Assembly: GCA_964019695.1 (NCBI GenBank)
Contig: OZ026531.1
Span: forward strand, 12,614,593 to 12,678,592
DNA from: Loripinus fragilis
Taxonomy: Eukaryota > Mollusca > Bivalvia > Lucinida > Lucinidae
Reading direction: 5' to 3'
DNA length: 64,000 nt
The notes under the pieces were generated by a model, which searched no databases, had not been told where the DNA came from, and was given only the letters and a program-made list of their open reading frames with translations. The position numbers and the translations under genes are program-made. This document shows positions 19,701 to 30,956 of this stretch, piece after piece (the stretch's first letter is position 1; each line of letters begins with the position of its first letter).

Positions 19701-20390
19701 ATAAGGGCTAAAGATAAGGGCTAAAGATACCTTTTTTGTTAAAAATTATTTCAGAATTTCGGCCTAAGATTCATTTTTGGCTGTACAAACATGTTTAAAT
19801 GTATTCGAAGGTTGTATGCTGATATGCTGATAACCTCATATTCAATATTTACATTTCTACTCATTTAGTTAATTTATTCTATCTTAGGTCAACTTCCTAA
19901 AGATATCTGCTGCATTTTACAGCTATAAAAACAAATTTGCCATTTCACCGCAAAAACATTATATTTGCCAGTATTTCCAACTTGAGACTTATTTGCCATA
20001 CCGGGAAATACAGGTAAATGCCACTGGTAAATACCGGGGGTGGAATTTGTCACCCAACCTTAGTAATTTCCAGACATTATTATTAGTAAAAATTTCCCTG
20101 TGTCTGTGATTTGGATGTAACCTGGATTTCTATTATAATTGCAATAATATTTGATATTAAAAGAAAGGTTTTTACTATATGATTGTTGTGTAATAGTTAA
20201 CTGCATTAGCTGGATATATTTACTGGATATTATATAAAATTTTCGCATAATAAAATTCACCATTATTTCAGTTTGAAATTGCATTTAGTGACATTTGGAT
20301 ATTTCTGAAACCAGAAGGGGTGGGGGCAGGGTTGGCACGATATTACCCGCCCGAGTAAACCCACCTCATAAAACCCAGGTTTACCTGACA
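16718..20390. other. non-coding, one foldback element
   Basis: AT-rich DNA with no recognisable gene. A GCTCTTTACGTCCCATT stretch near 16780 resembles a SINE 3' end on the minus strand. The foldback at 17296-17432 is listed separately. Short frames such as 17643-17963 and 19361-19633 have no family signature. Confidence 0.5.
17296..17432. repeat. ~65-bp-arm foldback (inverted repeat)
   Basis: The left arm runs from ACACATGTTTG through TTGCCGGGTCC and TGTTTGAACA to TTGGCC. Its approximate reverse complement follows immediately (GGCC...TGTTCAAACA...GGACCCGGCAA...ACATGTGT), with only a few bases at the centre. Confidence 0.8.
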
Positions 20391-23300
20391 AATGGTAAAG
20401 AGAGAACAGACATCAATTTAGGTACTTAGCATATTTGGACAGATCTAATTGGATTTCATGGAAAAATTTCCAAGATGGGTCACTTCCCAACTTGGAATAT
20501 CACTTGTTTCAAGTGATTTGGTGTTTTTTCAGCATTAATAAATTTACTGTGACAAATGATACTTATAGTGGAAACAGACATATTTTTGTAGGTGCTTAGC
20601 ATATTTGGAGACATGTAATTGGATTTCATAGAAATAATCCAAGATGGGCAATTCTCAACTTGGAATATCACTTATTTCAAGTAAATTGGTGTGTTTAAAC
20701 ATTAATTAGGTAAAAAAAAACATGTGGCAAATGGTACTTATAGAGAGAACAGACATATCAATTTAGGTACTTAGCATATTTGGACACATCTAATTGGATA
20801 TCATGGAAATATTCCAAGATGGGCCATTTCTAACTTGGAATATCACTTGCTTCAAGGGAATTGGTGTGTTTCAGCATCACTTAGGTAAATTAACTGTGAA
20901 AAATGAGACCTTTTGTAGAAACAGATATATTTATTTAGGTTTAAGCATATTTGGACACATCTTAAAGGATTTCGTGGAAATATTCCAAGATGGGGCATTT
21001 CCCAACTTGGAATATCACTTGTTTCAACTGATTTGGTGTTTTTCAGCATTAATTAGGTGAATTCACTGTGACAAAGGAGACCTTTTGTAGAAACAGATAT
21101 ATTTCTTTAGGTTTAAGCATATTTGGACACATCTTAAAGGGTTCTATGGAAATATTCCAAGATTGGGCATTTCCCAACTTGGAATATCACTTGTTTCAAG
21201 TGATATGATTTGGTGTTTTTCAGCATTAATTACGTAAAATTACTGTGACAAATGATGCCTATAGTGAAAACATACTTTAGTAGGTGCTTAGCATATTTGG
21301 ACACATCTAATAGGTTTTCATGGAAATATTCCAAGATGGGGCATTTCCCAACTTGGAATATAACTTGTTTCAAGTAAATTGGTGTGTTTTAACATTAATT
21401 AAGTAAAAAAAACCATGAGACAAATGATACTTATAGTGAGAACAGACATATCAATTGTGGTACTTAGTATATTTGGACACATCTAATTGAATTTCATGGA
21501 AATATTCCAAGATGTGCCATTTCCCAACTTGGAATTTAACTTATTTCAAGTGATTTTGGTGTGTTTTAACATTAATTAGGTAGCGTTACTGTGAAGAACG
21601 AGACCTTTTGTAGAAACAGACATATTTATTTTGGTTTTAGCATAGTTGGACACATCTTATTGGATTTCATGGAAGTATTCCAAGTTGGGGCATATTCCAA
21701 CTTGGAATATCACTTGTTTCAAGTGATTTGGTGTTTTTCAGCATTAATTACGTAAAATTACTGTGACAAATGATACTTATAGTGGAAACAGACGTGTTTA
21801 TGTAGGTGCTTAGCATATCTGGACACATCTTATAGGTTTTCATGGAAATATTCCAAGATGGGGCATTTCCCAAATTGGAATATCACTTGTTTCAAGTAAA
21901 TTGGTGTGTGTTAACATTAATTAAGTAAAAAAACATGTGACAAATGATACTTATAGTGAGAACAGACATATCAATTTTGGTACTTAGTATATTTGGACAC
22001 ATCTTATTGAATTTCATGGAAATATTCCGAGATGTGCCATTTCCCAACTTGGAATATCACTTGCTTCAAGGGATTTGGTGTTTCAGCATTAATTAGGTAA
22101 CGTTACTGTGACAAATGAGACCTTTTGTAGAATCAGACATATTTATTTAGGTTTTAGCATATTTGGACCATCTTAAAAGATTTCATGGAAATATTCCAAG
22201 ATTGGGCATTTCTCAACTTGGAATATCACTTTTTTCAAGTGATTTGGTGTTTTTCAGCATTACTTAGGTAAATTTACTGCGACAAAGGAGACATTTTGAA
22301 GAAACAGACATATTCATTTAGGTTTAAGCATATTTGGACACATCTTAAATGATTTCATGGAAATATTCAAAGATGGGGCATTTCCCAACTTGGAATATCT
22401 CTTTTTTCAAGTGATTTGGTGTTTTTCAGCATTACTTAGGTAACGTTACTGTGACAAATGAGACCTTTTGTAGAATCAGACATATTTATTTAGGTTTAAG
22501 CATATTTGGACACATCTTAAATGATTTCATGGAAATATTCAAAGATGGGGCATTTCCCAACTTGGAATATCTCTTTTTTCAAGTGATTTGGTGTTTTTCA
22601 GCATTACTTAGGTAAATTTACTGTGACAAAGGAGACCTTTTGAAGAAACAGACATATTCATTTAGGTTTAAGCATATTTGGACACATCTTAAATGATTTC
22701 ATGGAAATATTCAAAGATGTGCCATTTCCCAACTTGGAATATCACTTGCTTCAAGGGATTTGGTGTTTCAGCATTAATTAGGTAACGTTACTGTGACAAA
22801 TGAGACCTTTTGTAGAATCAGACATATTTATTTAGGTTTAAGCATATTTGGACACATCTTAAATGATTTCATGGAAATATTCAAAGATGGGGCATTTCCC
22901 AACTTGGAATATCTCTTTTTTCAAGTGATTTGGTGTTTTTCAGCATTACTTAGGTAAATTTACTGTGACAAAGGAGACCTTTTGAAGAAACAGACATATT
23001 CATTTAGGTTTAAGCATATTTGGACACATCTTAAATGATTTCATGGAAATATTCCAAGATGGGGCATTTCCCAACTTGGAATATCACTTGTTTCAACTGA
23101 TTTGGTGTTTTTCAGCATTAATTAGGTAAAGTTACTGTGACAAATGATACTTAAAGTGGAAACAGACGTGTTTATGTAGGTGCTTAGCATATTTGGACAC
23201 ATCTAATAGGATTTCATGGAAATATTCCAAGATGAGGACTTTCCCAACTTGAAATATCATTTGTTTCAAGTGATTTGATGTGTTTCAGCATTAATTAGGC

Positions 23301-26300
23301 ACAGTTACTGTGACAAATGAGACCATTTGTGGAAACAGACATACATATTTAGGTTTTAGCATATTTGGACACAGCTTATAGGATTTTATGGAAATATTCC
23401 AAGATGGGGCTTTTCCCAACTTGGAATATCACTTGTTGCAAGTGATTTGGTGTGTTACAACATTAATTAGGTAAAGTAACTGTGACAAATGATACTTAAA
23501 GTGGAAACAGACATATTTTTGTAGGGTTTTAGCATATTTGTACTCAACTAGTTGGATTTCATGGAAATATTCCAAGATGGGGCATTTCCCAACTTGGAAT
23601 ATTACTGGTTTCAAGCGATTTGGTGTGTTACAGCATTTATTAGGTAAAGTTACTGTGACAAATGAGACTTTTTGTGGGAACAGACATATATATATATAGG
23701 TTTTAGCATATCTGGACACATCTTATAGGATTTACTGGAAATATTCGAAGATGGGGCTTTTCCCAACTTGGAATATCACTTGTTTCAAGTGACTTGGTGT
23801 TTTCAGCATTGATTAGATAAAGCTCCTGTGACAAGTGATACACATAGTGGAAACATACATATATTTATTTAGGTATTTAGCATATTCTGACACCTTTAAT
23901 TGCATTTCGTGGAAATATTACAAGATGGGGCATTTCCCAACTTGTAATATCACTTGTTTCAAGTGATTTGGTGTTTTTCAGCATTGATTAGGCAAATTTA
24001 CTGTGATAAATGATACTTATAGTGGAAACAGACATGTTTATATAGGTGCTTAGCATATTTGGACACATCTAATAGGATTTCATGGAAAAATTCCAAGATG
24101 GGGCATTTCCCAACTTGAAATATTACTTGTTTAAAGTGATTTGGTGTGTTTCAGCATTAATTAGGTAAAGTTACTGTGACAAATGAGACCATTTGTGGAA
24201 ACAGACATACATATTTAGGTTTTAGCATATTTGGACACATCTTATAGGATTTTATGGAAATATTCCAAGATGGGGCATTTCCCAACTTGGAATATCCTTT
24301 GTTTCATGTTATTTGGTGTGTTTCAGCATTAATTAGGTAAATTAGCTGCGAAAAATGATACTTATAGTGGAAACAGACATATTTATGTAGGGTTTTAGCA
24401 TATTTGTACTCAACTAATTGGATTTCATGGAAATATTCCAAGATGGGGCTTTTCCCATCTTAGAATATTACTTGTTTCAAGTGATTTGGTTTGTTTCAGC
24501 ATTAATTACGTAAAGTTACTGTGATAAATGAGACCATTTGTGGAAACAGACATATATATTTAGGTTTTAGCATATTTGGACCATCTTAAAAGATTTCATG
24601 GAAATATTCCAAGATGGGGCATTTCCCAACTTGGAATATTACTTTTTTCAAGTGATTTGGTATGTTACAGCATTAATTAGGTAAAGTTACTGTGACAAAT
24701 GAGACCTTTTGTTGAAACAGACATATTTATTTAGGTTTTAGCATATTTGAACACATTTAATAGGATTTCATGGAAATATTCCAAGATGGGGCATTTCCCA
24801 ACTTGGAATATCACTTGTTTCAACTGATTTGGTGTTTTTCAGCATTAATTAGGTAAAGTTACTGTGACAAATGATACTTATAGTGGAAACAGACGTGTTT
24901 ATGTAGGTGCTTAGCATATTTGGACACATCTAATAGGATTTCATGGAAATATTCCAAGATGGGGCATTTCCCAACTTGGAATATCCTTTGTTTCAAGTGA
25001 TTTGGTGTGTTTCAGCATTAATTAGGTAAATTAACTGCGAAAAATGATACTTATAATGGAAACAGACATATTTATGTAGGGTTTTAGCATATTTGTACTC
25101 AACTAATTGATTTCATGGAAATATTCCAAGATGGGACATTTCCCATCTTAGAATATTACTTGTTTCAAGTGATTTGGTTTGTTTCAGCATTAATTAGGTA
25201 AAGTTACTGTGATAAATGAGACCATTTGTGGAAACAGACATATATATTTAGGTTTTAGCATATTTGGACACATCTTATAGGATTAAATGGAAATATTCCA
25301 AGATGGGGCATTTCCCAACTTGGAATATCCTTTGTTTCGAGTGATTTGGTGTGTTTCAGCATTAATTAGGTAAATTAACTGCGAAAAATGATACTTATAG
25401 TGGAAACAGACATATTTATGTAGGGTTTTAGCATATTTGTACGCAACTAATTGGATTTCATGGAAATATTCCAAGATGGGACTTTTCCCAACTTGGAATA
25501 TCACTTGTTTCAAGTGATTTGGTATGTTACAGCATTAATTAGGTAAAGTTACTGTGACAAATGAGACCATTTGTGGAAACAGACATACATATTTAGGTTT
25601 TAGCATATTTGGACACATCTTATAGGATTTTATGGAAATATTCCAAGATGGGGCATTTCCCAACTTGGAATATCCTTTGTTTCATGTTATTTGGTGTGTT
25701 TCAGCATTAATTAGGTAAATTAACTGCGAAAAATGATACTTATAGTGGAAACAGACATATTTATGTAGGGTTTTAGCATATTTGTACTCAACTAATTGGA
25801 TTTCATGGAAATATTCCAAGATGGGGCTTTTCCCATCTTAGAATATTACTTGTTTCAAGTGATTTGGTTTGTTTCAGCATTAATTAGGTAAAGTTACTGT
25901 GATAAATGAGACCATTTGTGGAAACAGACATATATATTTAGGTTTTAGCATATTTGGACCATCTTAAAAGATTTCATGGAAATATTCCAAGATGGGGCAT
26001 TTCCCAACTTGGAATATTACTTTTTTCAAGTGATTTGGTATGTTACAGCATTAATTAGGTAAAGTTACTGTGACAAATGGACCTTTTGTTGAAACAGACA
26101 TATTTATTTAGGTTTTAGCATATTTGAACACATTTAATAGGATTTCATGGAAATATTCCAAGATGGGGCATTTCCCAACTTGGAATATCACTTGTTTCAA
26201 CTGATTTGGTGTTTTTCAGCATTAATTAGGTAAAGTTACTGTGACAAATGATACTTATAATGGAAACAGACATATTTATGTAGGGTTTTAGCATATTTGT

Positions 26301-29118
26301 ACTCAACTAATTGATTTCATGGAAATATTCCAAGATGGGACATTTCCCATCTTAGAATATTACTTGTTTCAAGTGATTTGGTTTGTTTCAGCATTAATTA
26401 GGTAAAGTTACTGTGATAAATGAGACCATTTGTGGAAACAGACAAATATATTTAGGTTTTAGCATATTTGGACACATCTTATAGGATTAAATGGAAATAT
26501 TCCAAGATGGGGCATTTCCCAACTTGGAATATCCTTTGTTTCAAGTGATTTGGTGTGTTTCAGCATTAATTAGGTAAATTAACTGCGAAAAATGATACTT
26601 ATAGTGGAAACAGACATATTTATGTAGGGTTTTAGCATATTTGTACGCAACTAATTGGATTTCATGGAAATATTCCAAGATGGGGCTTTTCCCAACTTGG
26701 AATATCACTTGTTTCAAGTGATTTGGTGTGTTTCAGCATTAATTAGGTAAAGTTACTGTGACAAATGAGACCTTTTGTTCAAACAGACATATTTATTTAG
26801 GTTTAAGCATATTTGAACACATTTAATAGGATTTCATGGAAATATTCCAAGTTGGGGCATTTCCCAACTTGGAATATTACTTGTTTCAAGTGATTTGGTG
26901 TGTTTCAGCATTAATTAGGTAAATTTACTGCTAAAATGATACTTATAGTGGAAACAGACATATAAATGTAGGGTTTTAGCATATTTTTACTCATCTAATT
27001 GGATTTTCATGGAAATATTCCAAGATGAGGCATTTCCCAACTTGGAATATTACTTGTTTCAAGTGATTTGGTGTGTTTCAGCATTAATTAGGTAAAGATA
27101 CTGTGACAAATGAGACCTTTTGTGGAAACAGACATTTTTATTTAGGTTTTAGCATATTTGGACAAAAGTAATAGGATTTTATGGAAATATTCTAAGATGG
27201 GGCATTTCCTAACTTGGAATATTACTTGTTTCAAGTGATTTGGTTTGTTTCAGCATTAATTAGGTAAAGTTACTGTGACAAATGAGACCTTTTGTGGAAA
27301 CAGATATATATATATATTTAGGTTTTAGCAGATTTGGACACATCTAATAGGATTTTATGGAAATATTCCAAGATGGGGCATTTCCCAACTTGGAATATCA
27401 ATTGTTTCAAGTGATTTGGTGTGTTTCAGCATTAATTAGGTAAAGTTATTGTGACAAATGAGACCTTTTCTGGAAACAGACATATTTATTTAGGTTTTAG
27501 CATATTTGGACAAATGTAATAGGATTTAATGGAAATATTCTAAGATGGGGCAATTCCCAACTTGAAATATTACTTGTTTCAAGTGATTTGGTGTGTTTCG
27601 GCATTAATTAGGTAAATTTACTGCGAAAAATGATGCTTTTAGTGGAAACAGACATATTTATAGGGTTTTAGCATATTTGTACTCAACTAATTGGATATTA
27701 TGGAAATATTCCAAGATGGGGCATTTCCCAACTTGGAATATCACTTGTTTCAAGTGTTTTGGTGTGTTACAGCATTAATTAGGTAAAGTTACTGTGACAA
27801 ATGAGACCTTTTGTGGAAACAGACATATATATTTAGGTTTTAGCATATTTGGACACATCTTATAGAATTAACTGGAAATATTCCAAGATGAGGCATTTCC
27901 CAACTTGGAATAATACTTGTTTCAATTGTTTTGGTGTGTTACAGCATTAATTAGGTAAAGTTACTGTGACAAATGAGACCTTTTGTGGAAACAGACATAT
28001 ATATTTAGGTTTTAGCATATTTGGACACATCTTATAGGATTAACTGGAAATATTCCAAGATGGGGCTTTTCCCAACTTGGAATAACACATGTTTCAAGTG
28101 ATTTGGTTTGTTTCAGCATTAATTAGGTAAATTTACTGCTAAAAATGATTCTTATAGTGGAAACAGACATATAAATGTAGGGTTTTAGCATATTTGTACT
28201 CATCTAATTGGATTTCATGGAAATATTCCAAGATGAGGCGTTTCCCCACTTTGAATATTACTTGTTTGAAGTGATTTGGTTAATTTCAGCATTAATTAGG
28301 TAAATTTACTGCTTAAATGTTACTTATAGTAGAAACAGACATATTAATGTAGGGTTTTAGCATATTTGTACTCATCTAATTGGATTTTATGGAAATATTC
28401 CAAGATGAGGCATCTCCCAACTTGGAATATTACTTGTTTCAAGTGATTTGGTGTGTTACAGCATTAATTAGGTAAAGTTACTGTGACAAATGAGACCTTT
28501 TGTGGAAACAGACATATATATTTAGGTTTTAGCATATTTGGACACATCTAATAGGATTTTATGGAAATATTCCAAGATGGGGCATTTCCCAACTTGGAAT
28601 ATCAATTGTTTCAAGTGATTTGGTGTGTTACATTATTAATTAGGTAAAGTTACTGTGACAAATGAGACCTTTTGTGGAAACAGACATATATTTTAAGGTT
28701 TTAGCATATTTGGACACATCTAATAGGATTTCATGGAAATATTCCAAGATGCGGCATTTCCCAACTTGGAATATCACTTGTTTCAAGTGATTTGGTGTGT
28801 TTCAGCATTATAAGGTAGATAACAGACATATTAATGTAGGGTTTTAGCATATTTGTACTCATCTAATTGGATTTTATGGAAATATTCCAAGATGAGGCAT
28901 CTCCCAACTTGGAATATTACTTGTTTCAAGTGATTAAGTGTGTTACAGCATTAATTAGGTAAAGTTACTGTGACAAATGAGACCTTTTGTGGAAACGGAC
29001 ATTATTTAGGTTTTAGCATATTTGGACACATCTAATAGGATTTCATGGAAATATTCCAAGATTGGGCATTTCCCAACTTGGAATAGCACTTGTTTCAAGT
29101 GATTTGGTGTGTTTCAGC
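20391..29118 (+). repeat. ~172-bp satellite array, direct orientation (about 50 units)
   Basis: Tandem monomers spaced about 169-175 bp, measured between successive TTCCAAGATGGGG boxes. Each monomer carries TTAGCATATTTGGACACATC, then TTCCAAGATGGGGCATTTCC followed by CAACTTGGAA, then CACTTGTTTCAAGTGATTTG, then TTTCAGCATTAATTAGGTAA and ACTGTGACAAATG. Blocks of monomers are repeated as higher-order units. Short open frames here are artefacts of the repeat. It is interrupted at 29118 by the LTR retrotransposon. Confidence 0.95.
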
Positions 29119-29871
29119 TGTAACATGTATGGTGTTTATCTGTTTACTTAGTTTCTGATTGACCCAGATATTGGAGACATTGATGGTAAATAAGTTGTTG
29201 TAAACAAGGTATTTATTTGGTTATGAGATTTTTCTAGAAGGATGACTAATCATCTAGATGATTCTTGAACCTTGGAGAAAAGTCCAGATCTTTCTGGAAT
29301 TTTCTTTTCCATGCCAATAGAAGCTTTGAGTAGGTTCTGGAATTCAGTGGAATCATCCAGCAGAATGTAGAACTTTCCAGAATATTTTATATTTAGCATA
29401 TGATATCATAGTTGTTTCCTGAGTGTTCTAGAAATTTCTCAAACAGTATATATAAGAGTAAATTTTTCATAAGGACATCTTTGAAATAATTTCACCTTTT
29501 AAAAGTCTAAACCTTTTGTGCTGGAATTCTATATTGGAATACATAGTGCTTAACTTATTCATTCTGGATTACTTTGGATTATTCAGTTTTGGATTCAGAC
29601 TTCATGTTCATTTGGATTTATCTTCAAAATCTGGGATCAGAAACTGCTGAAAGACTTGTGTTGATAAATATTCTGAGGGACAGTTCGGACATACAAGGTA
29701 TTGTAAATTAGACTTTCTTTGATTGTATAACTATTTTCCATTGCTTATTGTAAATGATAATTTTTGTTTTTAATAAATTTTGTTAAATTTTAAAAGTGTT
29801 TTTTGCTGACTTTCCAAATAGCAAAATTTTGGTTTCCTGAATTCTTTTCTAGTTACGTCTGGCACGTAACA
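29119..29871 (+). repeat. 5' LTR
   Basis: 753 bp starting TGTAACATG and ending CACGTAACA (TG...CA). Contains a TATA-like box TATATATAAG at 29447-29456 and AATAAA at 29772-29777. Confidence 0.93.
29447..29456 (+). promoter_or_regulatory. LTR TATA-like box
   Basis: TATATATAAG in the 5' LTR, repeated at 35255-35264 in the 3' LTR. It lies upstream of the AATAAA, as expected for a U3 promoter. Confidence 0.5.
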
Positions 29872-29876
29872 GAAAT

Positions 29877-29897
29877 TGGGGGCTCAGAGTCCGGGAT
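29877..29897 (+). promoter_or_regulatory. primer-binding-site-like sequence, tRNA-Pro type
   Basis: Five bases after the LTR, TGGGGGCTC, then AGA, then GTCCGGGAT. Without the AGA this is the tRNA-Pro primer site known from murine leukaemia virus. The first nine bases can pair with a tRNA-Pro 3' end. Confidence 0.55.
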
Positions 29898-29986
29898 TGA
29901 AATTATTTTTGCACCATATTAACTTGGAATTTAAAAGAAATTTTACTGTTTGCTGTTTAGCTAGTTGAAGCCAGCAGAAAGCAAAA

Positions 29987-30956
29987 ATGTCATTCAAACT
30001 TAGTGATTTTACTGCCTCACCTTCTCAGGAGCTGTTAGACTTGGCAAAAAAGTCTGATCTTTTGGACATTGCTGACCATTATGGCCTACCCAATGTCAAA
30101 AAGACTAGGCTAAAACATGAAATTAAGAATATTCTCATTCAGTTCTTTGTGGACGAAGAAATATTTGATTCCTCAGCCACATCTCAGATTCTGGTAACCC
30201 AGACTGATTTGCAGTTGAGAGAATTAGAAATTAAAAGGCAAGTTGAGATGGAAAAATTAAGGTTAGATCGTGAACGTGAGAAAGAAGAGCGTGAAGAGAG
30301 ATTGAGACGTAAAAAAGAAGAGCGGGAGGAAAGAATAAGACTGGAAACATTAGAAAGAGAAGATAGGTTGTTGAGACAAAAAATTGAAATGGAAGAACGA
30401 GAGAGGGAAAAACAAAGAGAAATAGAAAGAGAAAGATTAGAACATGAGAAATTAAAGCTTGAAGCTGAGGAACGCATTGAAATTGAAAAAAGAAAAATTA
30501 CAGTTTGAGTTAAAAATGAAAGAACTTGAGTTAGAAGGAAAATCTAAATCAAAACCTTTGCCTTTAGACTCTGGCAAATCTTTTGATGTGACAAAACACA
30601 TCCGACTCGTTCCTCCATTTCAAGAAAAAGAAGTTGACAAATATTTTTTACATTTTGAGAAGGTGGCAGAAAACCTGAAATGGCCAAGAGAGCACTGGAC
30701 CTTACTTTTGCAGAGCGTTGTAATAGGCAAAGCTCGAGAAATTTACACTCAGCTTTCACTAGAACAAAGCTCAGATTATGACAGAGTAAAAGAACTTATT
30801 CTTAAGGCTTATGAGTTGGTCCCTGAAGCTTACAGGCAGAAATTTAGAGATTGTAGGAAAGAACCTAACCAGACTCATGTGGAATTTGCTAGAACAAAAG
30901 AACAATTATTTGATAGGTGGTGCTCTTCAAAGAAAGTAGGCTCTGATCATGACTAA
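29987..30956 (+). pseudogene. gag: Gag of the Gmr1-type element, frameshifted and probably internally deleted
   Basis: The first frame, 29987-30508, starts at ATG. It has an N-terminal region with SQELLDLAKKSDLLDIADHY (SAP-like) and then a very long Glu/Arg/Lys coiled coil (about residues 75-170). The coiled coil continues in another frame to about 30540, so the stop at 30506-30508 results from an indel in the A-rich stretch 30485-30499. The second frame, to 30956, holds a capsid-like helical domain (VPPFQEKEVDKYFLHFEKVA ... EAYRQKFRDCRKEPNQTHVE) and stops at FDRWC plus a few residues, where I would expect the rest of the capsid domain. Nucleocapsid sequence then appears in the pol frame, overlapping by 8 bases (ATGA-type overlap at 30949). 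Gag normally forms the particle that packages the RNA. Confidence 0.75.

Noticed and set aside
20480..25513. Several open frames inside the satellite (for example minus 23429-23719, 25283-25513; plus 20794-21060)
   Set aside because: They repeat the monomer in translation, appear on both strands and have no protein features.
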